Below, piece after piece: positions 1-8,530 of a stretch of 64,000 nucleotides of DNA. The stretch is from assembly GCA_903952205.1 (NCBI GenBank), contig CAJBEZ010000012.1, positions 1 through 64,000 of the forward strand. Reading direction: 5' to 3'. The translations under genes and the position numbers were made by a program. The notes beneath the pieces were generated by a model. That model made no database searches and was not told the DNA's origin. It was given only the letters and a program-made list of their open reading frames with translations. Every line of letters begins with the position of its first letter. The first letter of the stretch is position 1. The stretch comes from an uncultured Desulfomonile sp. (lineage in GTDB: Bacteria; Desulfobacterota; Desulfomonilia; Desulfomonilales; Desulfomonilaceae).

Positions 1-707
1 ATGCCAATAGAGGTTTCTGGTTGGGAACGGCCCTTCCTGTTTGTCTGGGCCACAAAGTTTCTATTTTAGGAACAGGCTGGTATCTGTTTCCAGGCGCTAG
101 CGAAGCTAATCACCAAGGGACCTTTAGCACACCCAGCGGCACAGTTAGTCTTGATTGGAGTTCAATGGTTAATCACTGGTTTGTTGACGGGGCGATCGTT
201 TATGGAGAAAGTTATTTTTCAACTTTGCTCGGGGCTCGATATGACTACGATTCTGAGGAACGCTATTCGCCAGATCCTGATGTTTCCTATAACGGCAACG
301 AAAGAGCCGACACCACATTCAAGAGCTTTATTCCGTTCATTGGCTTTCAAAGCATTTACTCCAATGCATCTCAAAGGTTGAATTTCAGAATTTTGGGCGC
401 ACCGGTCGTATTGGGAACGGTCACAATTGGATCGACCACAAACGGTTCTCGATCTGTCTATGACAATGTGTCTTACTCAAGTGGCTATTTCCTGGAATTT
501 TTTGCAGAGTATTCCCTGAAGTTATCCGCCGCATCTCATGCTGGTTTATTTGGAAGGTGGAATTTGACGCGTGCCACAGCTACAGGGCCTTATACCAATC
601 ATGCGGCGAATGGAATCATTACAAGCGACAATTACGATTTATCTCGGAACCAACATACATGGACAATTGGCGGGTCGCTCACCTTCAACTTCGGATTCCC
701 TTTCTGA
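1..707 (+). CDS. Outer-membrane beta-barrel-like protein, 5' end outside window
   Basis: The reading frame is open from the first bases, so the true start lies upstream and only about the last 235 residues are seen. The visible chain is rich in Gly, Ser, Thr, Asn and aromatic residues in alternating patterns and has no long hydrophobic helix. It ends in FNFGFPF; a terminal Phe after alternating hydrophobic residues is the usual signature of Gram-negative outer-membrane barrels recognised by the BAM complex. An in-frame TTG at 21 could be mistaken for a start but has no ribosome binding site. I infer a porin-like or autotransporter-like barrel. No specific family is recognised. Confidence 0.55.
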   Translation, partial: ANRGFWLGTALPVCLGHKVSILGTGWYLFPGASEANHQGTFSTPSGTVSLDWSSMVNHWFVDGAIVYGESYFSTLLGARYDYDSEERYSPDPDVSYNGNERADTTFKSFIPFIGFQSIYSNASQRLNFRILGAPVVLGTVTIGSTTNGSRSVYDNVSYSSGYFLEFFAEYSLKLSAASHAGLFGRWNLTRATATGPYTNHAANGIITSDNYDLSRNQHTWTIGGSLTFNFGFPF

Positions 708-740
708 GTCCTGGGCTTTCCCGCTCAAGAGAGCTACGTC

Positions 741-923
741 GTGATCAAAGATAAAGACGGTGTCTGCAAAGTGATAAAGGACAAAAAGGGAACACTTGGT
801 ACGAAGGCTGGTCCATTCCAAACCAGAGTGGAAGCTCAAGAAGCCAAAGAAAAGGGATGTTCCAGGCCATCTACTAAGCCTAGTAAAGGAACTACCGCCC
901 CAACGACCACACCGAAAAGGTAA
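741..923 (+). CDS. Small protein resembling the mature part of a secreted peptide; signal peptide may be lost
   Basis: A 60-residue product is predicted from a GTG start. The pattern DKDGVCKVI, then GPFQTR, then AKEKGC is like small secreted deltaproteobacterial proteins in which a charged, two-cysteine domain follows a signal peptide (family resemblance, not a named domain). The frame is open back to the stop of the upstream barrel gene and reads LGFPAQESYVVIK just before the GTG, which looks like the end of a cleaved signal peptide. The first half of the gene may therefore have been lost where it now abuts the barrel gene. No clear Shine-Dalgarno sequence is seen, so it may be a remnant rather than an expressed gene. 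Confidence 0.4.
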   Translation: MIKDKDGVCKVIKDKKGTLGTKAGPFQTRVEAQEAKEKGCSRPSTKPSKGTTAPTTTPKR

Positions 924-1051
924 GTGGATTTACAGCGTTTCTGATTGTTCATTTCTTGAGCCAGGGGCGTGAATCCGATCGGTTTGGTTATAACGGCTTA
1001 TTCTGAAGAGGTTTCAAAAAGTGGCGTCAATTTCTCTTTGATCTGAACCCT

Positions 1052-2389
1052 ATGCGAACAAACCAAAATGTTGAACAGCAAACATACTCCAAGGTCGACC
1101 GGCGTCTAATCCCGTTCCTGTTCCTATGCTACGTTCTGGCTTATCTAGACAGGGTAAATGTTGGATTTGCAAAGCTGCAAATGCTTAACGATCTCTCCCT
1201 GAGCGAGGCCGCATTCGCCACCGGGGCCGGAATATTCTTTATAGGCTACTTTTTCTTTGAGGTCCCCAGTAACATTCTCTTGAAGAAATTCGGAGCCCGA
1301 ATATGGATTGCCAGGATAATGATTTCATGGGGAATCATATCGTCAGCAATGATATTCGTTAAGGGTGAGTGGTCCTTCTATGCGATGCGCTTTCTCCTTG
1401 GAATAGCTGAAGCGGGTTTTTTCCCGGGGATTATTTTTTATCTGACGCTGTGGTACCCATCGAGGTACCGCTCAACCAGGACCGCATGGTTTGCGTCGGC
1501 CATAGCCTTTTCCGGCGTGATAGGCAATCCTGTATCTGGCATTGCCATGGACACCCTCTCCGGTAGAATGGGTCTGGATGGATGGCAGTGGCTCTTCCTG
1601 ATTGAAGGGATACCGTCAGTAATAGTTGGAGTATGGGTGATCTACTTTCTAGACAGTAACATCAGAGAGGCTAAATGGCTCAACTCGGAGGAGAAGGAAT
1701 TCCTGATCGCCAACCTGGAAGCTGAAGACAGGCGCAAACATCAAGTTAGAGTTGCTGACGCTTTCAAGAGTTGGAAAGTATACGTCCTGTCTCTCATCTA
1801 CTTCACCCTGGTGATAGGCCTTTACGGAATTGCTTTCTGGTTGCCGTCAATGGTGAACGCCTTCGGAGTCAAGGATTATCTTGATGTCGGGCTGATTACC
1901 GCTATTCCCTATGGCGTGGCGGTCTTGGTAATGATCCTGCTAAGTCGAAGTTCCGATCGAACGGGAGAGAGGCGTTGGCACTACGCCCTGAATGTCACTA
2001 TGGGATGTATCGGATTGATTTTGAGTGGTATTTTTTTGGCCAGTCCTGTTTTGTCTGTGGTCTTCCTGTCTGTAGCCACGGCAGGAGTAATCGGGTCCAT
2101 ACCGTTGTTCTGGCCGATCCCGTCGGCTTTTCTGACAGGAACGGCAGCGGCGGCGGGAATTGGTATCGTGAATTCAATAGGAAACTTGGGCGGCTACATC
2201 GGACCAAATGTCACGATATGGATGAAACGCATTTCCGCAGATCCATCCGCCCCACTTTACGGCATTGCGGGCATAATGTTCCTTGGCGCTCTTCTGACAA
2301 TATTTTTTATACCAAAGACTGTTAACGTGAAAATAGACGATTGTTCCAGAAGCGAGCCAACAAAACAACTCAATGAAACACTGTCCTAA
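1052..2389 (+). CDS. MFS transporter, anion:cation symporter (ACS) family
   Basis: The 445-residue product has the length and layout of 12-TM major facilitator proteins. The N-terminus (RRLIPFLFLCYVLAYLDRVN, then GFAKL) is the classic first helix of the ACS family, which takes up organic anions such as tartrate, phthalate or hydroxyphenylacetate with protons. The RF-LGIAEAGFFPG region in helix 4 and the EVPSN loop after helix 2 also match. A central hydrophilic loop (about 190-225) divides the two six-helix halves. It stands alone, with no catabolic genes nearby, so the substrate cannot be named. No strong ribosome binding site precedes the ATG. Confidence 0.88.
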   Translation: MRTNQNVEQQTYSKVDRRLIPFLFLCYVLAYLDRVNVGFAKLQMLNDLSLSEAAFATGAGIFFIGYFFFEVPSNILLKKFGARIWIARIMISWGIISSAMIFVKGEWSFYAMRFLLGIAEAGFFPGIIFYLTLWYPSRYRSTRTAWFASAIAFSGVIGNPVSGIAMDTLSGRMGLDGWQWLFLIEGIPSVIVGVWVIYFLDSNIREAKWLNSEEKEFLIANLEAEDRRKHQVRVADAFKSWKVYVLSLIYFTLVIGLYGIAFWLPSMVNAFGVKDYLDVGLITAIPYGVAVLVMILLSRSSDRTGERRWHYALNVTMGCIGLILSGIFLASPVLSVVFLSVATAGVIGSIPLFWPIPSAFLTGTAAAAGIGIVNSIGNLGGYIGPNVTIWMKRISADPSAPLYGIAGIMFLGALLTIFFIPKTVNVKIDDCSRSEPTKQLNETLS

Positions 2390-2414
2390 CAAGAATTTGC
2401 TGACATCGTCCTGA

Positions 2415-2909
2415 TTAAGAATTCTGCCTTATCCACAGTAAATGTCCACTGTGACATGCTGCTTCATTGATCTTGTCCGGCTCAGTTCCAACATTCCATA
2501 GATGAATTCCTACGATGTCAACAGAGAACCCTTGCGCTAGGCGCATCAAGACGAGTAGGACGGGCGCAAAGTTCCCGATACTCTGATATGTAGGCATGAT
2601 TCCGATGGCGCAACTTGAAAATCCGAGGATGGTAATCGAAATAACCAACATGGTCTTGCGCCCAAATCGGTCCCCCGTCCAACCCAGAACCACAGCTCCT
2701 ATTGGTCGTGCGAGATATCCGATGGCAAAAACAGCGAACGCTGCAATGGTCGACGCAACCGGGTCGTGAGAGGGGGAAAATAACGGGCCAATGTACGGGG
2801 CCACATAGCCATATAAGGCAAAATCATACCATTCCAGAATGTTGCCTACCGTGCTGGCGGTGATAGCCTGTTTCAGAGAGCCTTGCCAGCGCTTTGATTT
2901 CTTTTCCAT
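2415..2909 (-). pseudogene. 3'-truncated MHS-family (metabolite:H+ symporter) transporter
   Basis: The first ~145 residues are a clear MHS-type MFS transporter: TVGNILEWYDFALYGY is the diagnostic first helix, followed by a GWTGDRFGRKTMLV loop between helices 2 and 3 and LMRLAQGFS in helix 4. After that the chain becomes unrelated (VDIVGIHLWNVG...) and stops at 164 residues, where family members run to about 430. The gene has lost its last eight helices and cannot work as a transporter. It lies tail-to-tail with the intact MFS gene. Confidence 0.8.
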
Positions 2910-2936
2910 ATAAGGAGGTCAAAGGCTACTCTGGTT

Positions 2937-3641
2937 TTACTCAACCGGAAAATCAAAATACCTTTTCGGAAATGGCTCATTTTTCAGAGTGAAATGCCAC
3001 CACTCTTTTGCATATCCGATGAATCCATGTTTTTCCATTAGCGTTTTGAGCAGCAGTCGGTGGGCGCTCTGGGCCCCGGAAACGGCGGAAGATTCTGTCC
3101 ACGATGTTGGATCAAAGAAGTCAAATCCCGTTCCCATGTCCAACTCCGCTTCCTTGTTTTTTCCTTTTAGAACTACGATTGTCAGATCCACTGATCCGCC
3201 ACTTGAATGGCCGGATTTTTCTGCAATATAGCCCTGTTCAAACAACGAATCTTTCCTTACGCGAGGGTAATATTCTTCCCTCATTTTTGTGTCGTTAGGG
3301 TCATTGGCCCAGCGCACGAAATTATCCACTGCCCGCTGAGGTCTATAGCCGTCAAATACTTTCAGGTCGAGTCCGAACTGACTCAATTCAGACCGGACTT
3401 TCTCTAGAGCCTCTCCCACCTGATTCGTGACCACACATTTGGAACTCAGATAACCATCAACTGGCCGGCCAATAAAATTGTTATTTCCTGAATACCGTAT
3501 GTCGACCAGAATTCCTGGCGACACATCATCCAGGTAAACAAATCCGTCAGGTAAAGCGAACGCATCGGTCTTGACCATTGCCAGAATCAGGAAGCAACAG
3601 GCAAACAACCGTAGAAGACCACATTTATCTATATTCCACAT
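2937..3641 (-). CDS. D-alanyl-D-alanine dipeptidase, VanX/DdpX type (peptidase M15D)
   Basis: This periplasmic zinc dipeptidase should hydrolyse D-Ala-D-Ala, either salvaging wall fragments or lowering the pool available for peptidoglycan synthesis. It has a signal peptide (hydrophobic residues 8-24, ending TDAFA). The M15D motifs are complete: SGHSSGGSVD gives zinc ligands H145 and D152, EWWHF gives catalytic E213 and zinc ligand H216, and GYRP carries the conserved Arg100. Its 234 residues are a little over cytoplasmic VanX (202), the difference being the leader. No vanH or vanA homologue is nearby, so a glycopeptide-resistance role is not supported; wall recycling is more likely. Confidence 0.9.
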   Translation of the reverse strand: MWNIDKCGLLRLFACCFLILAMVKTDAFALPDGFVYLDDVSPGILVDIRYSGNNNFIGRPVDGYLSSKCVVTNQVGEALEKVRSELSQFGLDLKVFDGYRPQRAVDNFVRWANDPNDTKMREEYYPRVRKDSLFEQGYIAEKSGHSSGGSVDLTIVVLKGKNKEAELDMGTGFDFFDPTSWTESSAVSGAQSAHRLLLKTLMEKHGFIGYAKEWWHFTLKNEPFPKRYFDFPVE

Positions 3642-3751
3642 TCAATGCGTCCTTTCAGATGTCGGATTGGGTAACAAAATAACACGTACATTGTCCGCTC
3701 TATTGTTCTGAAATTAGCAGATTCTCAAATTCTGGAATAGTTCGAAAGTAT

Positions 3752-4004
3752 TCACTCGGTGAAGCCTCGCAATTTCATATTTTCGGCGTTCTTAAAACTC
3801 GCCATACCAGTTTTCATTATCAGAAATGGCTCGACCAAATCCAATCAATCGGCCGCCGTGATACACGAAGATTTTGGTATGACTATTATCGAACGCCTTT
3901 TTGTGAACATGTGGTTCATAAAAGGCCATGTCAACTTCTTTTAGGGTTTGGGCAACTATTTTCCAGCCGGAATCAGGCAATTCGTGTTTTATTTCGATTT
4001 CCAA
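3752..4004 (-). pseudogene. GNAT acetyltransferase remnant with internal deletion
   Basis: The first 70 codons match the N-terminus of small GNAT acetyltransferases: DMAFYEPHVHKKAF, then FVYHGGRLIGFGRAISD, which forms strands 2-3 ahead of the acetyl-CoA site. The frame stops soon after, before the R/Q-x-x-G-x-G/A pyrophosphate loop. A few bases further, in another frame, AENMKLRGFTE followed by a stop resembles the usual C-terminal end of this family. A piece of about 70 codons appears to be missing. The catalytic core is absent, so the gene is dead. Confidence 0.6.
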
Positions 4005-4070
4005 TGAAATCTCCTCATGGCGGACACATAACTTTTTGCTTTATGCTTTACGTTATTCGCCAGGGCGTGA

Positions 4071-4196
4071 TCAATCGTGATCGCCTGATTCTTCCCGTAT
4101 GAGGTTGCCGCTACCGTCACGGACCTGCTTGTATGAGGGGGCCATTGATGGAATAACCAGGGTTGCCACGATTACCGCAACCAGTAATGTTTTCAT
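4071..4196 (-). CDS. 41-residue secreted peptide with one YD-like repeat unit
   Basis: The short frame encodes an N-terminal signal peptide (MKTLLVAVIVATLVIPSMA) followed by YKQVRDGSGNLIREESGDHD. The pattern RDGSGNLIREE is the same unit repeated in four longer genes of this window (starts at 15665, 24994, 57364 and 59117). It begins six bases after the stop of the minus-strand gene ending at 4203, so the two probably share a transcript. The shared leader and repeat pattern make it more likely real than a chance frame. Function unknown; export to the periplasm is inferred. Confidence 0.5.
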   Translation of the reverse strand: MKTLLVAVIVATLVIPSMAPSYKQVRDGSGNLIREESGDHD

Positions 4197-4202
4197 TTTG
4201 GT

Positions 4203-4409
4203 TTAGTTTCGAGATAGTAAGTAGATAAAAATGATTACAGCGCCAAGGATGAACCATTTTCCTATCGACCGATTTGGCCGTTGATCATACTGGAGTGGCT
4301 GATAGGAGTCGAGGAGCTTCTGCTGTCTTCTTTCAGCGGCTTTCTTCTCCTGGCGCAGTCTGTCTTCCTCGACCATCCATGCGGCTATAATGAAAGGGTC
4401 TTCATCCAT
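4203..4409 (-). CDS. Small membrane-anchored protein of unknown function
   Basis: The 68-residue product has an acidic and then strongly charged, coiled-coil-like N-terminal half (EEDRLRQEKKAAERRQQK) and one C-terminal membrane helix (WFILGAVIIFIYLL), so it looks tail-anchored with its bulk in the cytoplasm. No clear Shine-Dalgarno sequence precedes the ATG. The tiny secreted peptide gene follows after six bases, which supports a two-gene unit. I do not recognise the family. Confidence 0.42.
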   Translation of the reverse strand: MDEDPFIIAAWMVEEDRLRQEKKAAERRQQKLLDSYQPLQYDQRPNRSIGKWFILGAVIIFIYLLSRN

Positions 4410-4593
4410 TTTGGGACCGTTCGTCTAAGATTGTTGTCCAGTTAGTGCCCATTTAAGTGGTCTACCGGACAGGTACGTTTGAATTTGGCTTTTAAGCGCA
4501 AGCCGATTGTATTACAAAATCAGAATTTCAATCTTACAGAGGATGTGATGGCACGTCAATTGCTAGAGCCAAGGCAACAAAGGAGTCCTGAAA

Positions 4594-4944
4594 ATGACTT
4601 TCAAAGAACGCCTTGGGGAACTTCTCAACAGTTTACAGATCGATGACCCTCGGGATAAGGTTGACCTACGGCTCTATTGCAAATGGAGAATTCAGGCAAA
4701 ATGGCTTTTAATTAATTACCTCGGCGAAGATCATCTCTACACCAGGGAACTCATTTCGGCGCTCAGTTCAGATCCCGACCCCAGTTTGCTAGGAAGTTAT
4801 ATATTGACGGCCAAGGGGATTCTGGAAGCTCTAATGGAAGACCTTGATTTCGGAATGATTGGAGTGAAGGGACCATTTCGATGGGACTCCGTAATGAAAG
4901 GTTTCATACAAAATGTTTTTTGGCGCTCCAGTAAGATCTCTTGA
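4594..4944 (+). CDS. Helical protein of unknown function, overlapping the TIM-barrel gene
   Basis: The 116-residue product is predicted mostly alpha-helical, with KERLGELLNSL near the start and GILEALMEDLDFGMI near the end. A strong GGAGTCCTGAAA-type leader precedes the ATG. Its last 30 bases overlap the start of the isomerase-like gene, so the two are probably co-translated. A piece of a homologous gene (AYWRARGILKALAEDLDHG) is found at 24908-24997 just before a YD-repeat gene, so this protein belonged to a mobile or duplicated set. Family unknown. Confidence 0.6.
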   Translation: MTFKERLGELLNSLQIDDPRDKVDLRLYCKWRIQAKWLLINYLGEDHLYTRELISALSSDPDPSLLGSYILTAKGILEALMEDLDFGMIGVKGPFRWDSVMKGFIQNVFWRSSKIS

Positions 4945-5665
4945 TGACATCACCAGACTGAGGCGGACCGGATTCGATTTCGGAGAAATAGCCATGGCGA
5001 ATGCCGGGGCCAGGAGAATGTGGTGGGAATCAGGATTGATAAACGGTGGACTGGGCAAGTTTTTTCTCATGGCGCATGGGCCTCTTGAAGGCAATCCGAA
5101 TGACGCCGGAGTTCTTTGGAACCGGTATATTCCGACTCTTATGGCCACCATTGACACTCTGAACCGGATGTCCATCCGATCATTGAATATCCATCTCCTT
5201 ATGGATAGGAAAAGAGTCAGCAATCTTGTGTTGGCTGAGAAAATAAAGGCGCTCAAAGAAATAGTCGAATATGGCCGGAAAAACTCGGTCGCCATTAATC
5301 TGGAGAATCTTTCCGAAACCGGTGAAGATTTTGAACCTGTTATAAGTGCCGCTCCAGATCTTGGGCTGACACTGGACGTTGGACATGGGAATCTTGGCGG
5401 CTCAGAAAATAAGTCAATTGCCATCATTGAGAAATTTGGGAAGCTGATCCGTCACGTTCATTTACATGACAATCGTGGAGGGCAATCCAAGGATGATGAT
5501 CTACATTTGCCGATAGGTACCGGCACTGTTGATTTTCCGGGAATAATGGCTTCGCTATTGAGAGTGGGGTATTATGGGACGATGACTTTGGAGGTAAAAC
5601 CTGAGTTTCAGGGGAAGAGCAGGGTTAGTGTCGAAACTTTGATCAAGAAAACACTAGAATCCTAA
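4913..5665 (+). CDS. Sugar phosphate isomerase/epimerase-like TIM-barrel protein (AP endonuclease 2 fold)
   Basis: The 250-residue product has the AP_endonuc_2 fold used by xylose isomerase-like epimerases and endonuclease IV. Typical metal-site strands are visible: NLENLSETGEDF (Glu ligand, about 125-135), LTLDVGHGNL (Asp and His, about 152-160), IRHVHLHDN (His, about 179-186) and MTLEVKPEF (final Glu, about 224-230). Divalent-metal isomerase activity is likely; the substrate is unknown. AAAGG lies 8 bases before the ATG. The 3' half is repeated almost identically at 7028-7393, and diverged scraps of a homologue lie at 25.6 and 26.2 kb. Confidence 0.82.
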   Translation: MFFGAPVRSLDDITRLRRTGFDFGEIAMANAGARRMWWESGLINGGLGKFFLMAHGPLEGNPNDAGVLWNRYIPTLMATIDTLNRMSIRSLNIHLLMDRKRVSNLVLAEKIKALKEIVEYGRKNSVAINLENLSETGEDFEPVISAAPDLGLTLDVGHGNLGGSENKSIAIIEKFGKLIRHVHLHDNRGGQSKDDDLHLPIGTGTVDFPGIMASLLRVGYYGTMTLEVKPEFQGKSRVSVETLIKKTLES

Positions 5666-5812
5666 TGCGGTGGATTTGATTAAGAAAGGGCCACAATTTT
5701 TCAATGTCATTTCCGATATGGATTAGAATCACATCTTTAAGTCAATTTTCTCAATAGGTTGACCAGAAGCTTTTGGGATAACCTGTATTTTCTCAGTTCT
5801 GGAGCGCTGAGT

Positions 5813-6862
5813 TTACTTTCGGTCATCTTTGCTCACTTTCTTGTCTTTGTTTTCTAATTGCTTCATCCCTTTTTCCAATTCGATGAAATGTCGTTCCAGC
5901 TCTGATGGTTCATTAATACGCTCTGCATTATATTTTTCGTATTCCAGCCGGGCTTTATCCAGCGCTTGATCATGGCCGATCTTGCCAAAGTGTGTCAGGA
6001 TATTCCGTCCTGTCAGTTTGAGAAAATCATCCAATTTCGCGATCCAGTCTCGCATGAACATGGGCTTCCGGTTTAGAGCCTGCAATTCGGCAAATTCCAG
6101 ATATGCCGTCACAATCCGATTGAGAACATTCAATTCATCTTCGTTAAGATAGTTCTTGGCGATTTCAGAGTCAGTCTTCCGTGGCGCACTGCCAGCCCAT
6201 GCGGTCATCCCCATGTTTGGTTTGGAAGCATCAGCTCGGTCGTAAATGATTTCGGCAGCCGTATGGCCATGAGCCGCCCAGTGCATCTTGTTTTGAATTA
6301 CGGCAAAAAAATCTCGTGAAAGGTCCGTATTCGGATCATAGTCAATGCTGGTCGCGTATATTTCGAGAACCTTACGCCAAAAGACCTTTTCGGAGGATCG
6401 GATGTCCCTAATACGAGCAAGAAGTTCATCGAAATAGTTGCCGCCTCCTGCTTGCTTGAGTAGGTCATCGTCCATAGTGTAACCCTTGATGATGTACTCA
6501 CGAAGGCGTTCCGTCGCCCAGATACGGAACTGCGTGCCACGGATGCTATTGACGCGATATCCTACAGAAATAATAGCGTCCAGATTGTAGTATTCCAGCT
6601 CACGCCGGATACTCCGGGTTCCCTCATTCTGAACAGTTGCAAATTTTGCAACAGTTGCATCTTGACGTAACTCTCCGGTTTCAAAAACATTTTTAATGTG
6701 ACGGCTAATGCCGGATTTATCTATCTGGAACAACGCAGACATCTGGTTTATAGTCATCCAGACCGATTCGGCTTGCAGGCGTACTTCAATTCTGATCTTG
6801 CCATCTTCCGTTGTGTATAAAAGAAATTCGCTTCTTATCTTCAGATTACTCTTTGTAACCAT
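5813..6862 (-). CDS. RhuM family protein
   Basis: The 349-residue product is a full-length member of the RhuM family, named after a Salmonella pathogenicity-island gene and common in defence and plasmid islands. Hallmarks are the N-terminal SVWMTINQMSALFQIDKSGISRHI winged-helix-like segment, then YYNLDAIISVGYRVNS and GTQFRIWATERLREYIIKGY, which place it near KilA/BRO-type proteins. The C-terminal half is Fic-like or helical with AAHGHTAAEIIYDRAD. Biochemical role is not established. The gene lies between an intact TIM-barrel gene and a truncated second copy of it, in the opposite direction, so it looks like an inserted cassette. Confidence 0.88.
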   Translation of the reverse strand: MVTKSNLKIRSEFLLYTTEDGKIRIEVRLQAESVWMTINQMSALFQIDKSGISRHIKNVFETGELRQDATVAKFATVQNEGTRSIRRELEYYNLDAIISVGYRVNSIRGTQFRIWATERLREYIIKGYTMDDDLLKQAGGGNYFDELLARIRDIRSSEKVFWRKVLEIYATSIDYDPNTDLSRDFFAVIQNKMHWAAHGHTAAEIIYDRADASKPNMGMTAWAGSAPRKTDSEIAKNYLNEDELNVLNRIVTAYLEFAELQALNRKPMFMRDWIAKLDDFLKLTGRNILTHFGKIGHDQALDKARLEYEKYNAERINEPSELERHFIELEKGMKQLENKDKKVSKDDRK

Positions 6863-7027
6863 TGCCAGCCGCCTTTTTATATCCCAACAGATGCGACACT
6901 AATCTCTCTTCAACAAAACGAACCTTGTATTTGTAGAGTGAGGGATCTCAGGTCCAGTCTGTGTAGCGCGCCTCCAGTTTACGCAGATAGTATCAGATTT
7001 CAAGTCACGGGTCGAACTGATGGTCAC

Positions 7028-7393
7028 ATGGAGAATCTTTCCGAAACCGCCGAAGATTTTGAGCCTGTTATTGATCAAGTTCCGGATCTTGGGCTGACAC
7101 TCGATGTTGGACATGCGAATCTTGGCGGCTCAGAAAATAAGTCAATTGCCATCATTGAGAAATTTGGGAGGCTGATCCGTCACGTTCATTTACATGACAA
7201 TCGTGGCGGGCAATCCAAGGATGATGATCTACATTTGCCTATAGGCACCGGCACTGTTGATTTTCCGGGCATAATGGCTGCGCTACTGAGAGCGGGGTAT
7301 GATGGGACGATGACTTTGGAGGTGAAACCGGAATTTCAGGGGGTTGGGCGGAATTCTATGGCTGCTATGGTCAAGAAAGTCCAAGAGTTCTAA
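7028..7393 (+). pseudogene. Duplicated 3' half of the TIM-barrel isomerase gene
   Basis: From ATGGAGAATCTTTCC to the stop, the DNA repeats the last ~370 bases of the gene at 4913-5665 with only scattered substitutions, then ends slightly differently (GVGRNSMAAMVKKV). It carries the metal-binding strands LTLDVGHANL and HVHLHDNRGG but lacks the first ~125 residues, so half the barrel is missing. Upstream sequence is unrelated to the intact gene. It marks the far side of the RhuM insertion. Confidence 0.82.
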
Positions 7394-7415
7394 CATGTCT
7401 GAAGGTAATTCAATT

Positions 7416-8483
7416 TTAATTCCAATCTGAAGACATGTAAAGAAACGCCTCTTTTGCGCCGCAGCATTTCAAGATCGGGTATGCCTCTCTCATGCGAGTT
7501 ATGTTTAGGTATGCATCAGGATGTTCTAGGAATTCACCGTCAACTTTGGCATATACACCGTATCGTATTCCATCAGTAACAATCAGACGGTTACATATGT
7601 CACGGCCCGGTTGTTGCGCATAGTATAAAGCTTGTGATGTTGCATTTAAGCATGAGGAGTCTTTTGGTTTAGCTTCAACGACAACCGATAATTTTTCATT
7701 CCCTCTTGGCAAAGTCTTGAACAACGCAACATCGACCCTGTTCCATTCGACTGCCATTTTTTGGGGAGTCCAACCAAGGCCTCGGAGTAAAGGAATTACT
7801 AGATAAGCAATTGTTTCGGCCTCTGACGGTCTTATGTCTTTGCGTTGATACCATTCCGCTATCCGTACCAATTCATCTATTTCCCCAGTAACACTGGCTA
7901 TGGACCCGGCTGCAACTCCTTTATCAAAAAGATGTTCCGAGATATCATTGATTGCTATGTCATGTGAATATTTGGGTAAAGTCATAATATCGCGACGCAG
8001 CATTTGGGCTGATACAGGGAGAGCCGTAATCCAATCAATGACTGGCTGAGAATCCATTTTCTGGGTCGTGTCTCCAAGCTTGAGACTGTAAACATCAAAT
8101 TTGGGCTGGGTTCCCTTTTGGCCAATATCGTTGTACTTCCAAATCCACCGAACACGACGAATGTGCTGCAAGTCCCACCCGTCAATGTCTCCGAATTCCT
8201 CGTTCCATTGGTAATTACCAACGGCCACACCTACACCTAAGACATCAGTTGTGCCTAACCGTAGTACTATTATGTCGCCATCTATTATGTCTTCGGCAAA
8301 TCGCTTAATATCGGTCAGTTTCCGCGGAGAACAATATTTTGCTACCGCATCGCGACATTCTGGCCATTTTTCCTTAGAACCTGGGCCGTTTAAAATAACA
8401 TCCCATTCCAAGCATACATCGGCATAGTTTCTATTTGTGTCCCCGGCAGCAACTTGCCATATTTTATGATTTCCAATTTCCAT
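7416..8483 (-). CDS. EVE/PUA-like domain fused to PD-(D/E)XK (HSDR_N-like) nuclease
   Basis: The N-terminal ~130 residues (IWQVAAGDTNRNY, GDIIVLRLG, VGVAVGNYQW, GWDLQHIRRVRWIW) resemble the EVE/PUA-like sensor domains that read modified bases in type IV restriction enzymes. The C-terminal half resembles the nuclease domain of type I restriction HsdR: NRVDVALF (Asp near 249), then LSVVVEAKP (Glu-x-Lys near 267) followed by ALYYAQQ, matching the D...ExK...Q pattern. A modification-dependent endonuclease is inferred. It is the last of four co-directional genes, 48 bp after the HExxH-EVE gene. Base modification specificity cannot be read from sequence. Confidence 0.7.
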   Translation of the reverse strand: MEIGNHKIWQVAAGDTNRNYADVCLEWDVILNGPGSKEKWPECRDAVAKYCSPRKLTDIKRFAEDIIDGDIIVLRLGTTDVLGVGVAVGNYQWNEEFGDIDGWDLQHIRRVRWIWKYNDIGQKGTQPKFDVYSLKLGDTTQKMDSQPVIDWITALPVSAQMLRRDIMTLPKYSHDIAINDISEHLFDKGVAAGSIASVTGEIDELVRIAEWYQRKDIRPSEAETIAYLVIPLLRGLGWTPQKMAVEWNRVDVALFKTLPRGNEKLSVVVEAKPKDSSCLNATSQALYYAQQPGRDICNRLIVTDGIRYGVYAKVDGEFLEHPDAYLNITRMREAYPILKCCGAKEAFLYMSSDWN

Positions 8484-8530
8484 GTGTTATCTCCACCATA
8501 CGGTCTATCTCATTGTCAGCTTATCGCAAC

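Noticed and set aside
2937-3641. Vancomycin-resistance cluster
   Set aside because: Only the dipeptidase is present; no vanH, vanA or two-component genes are near.
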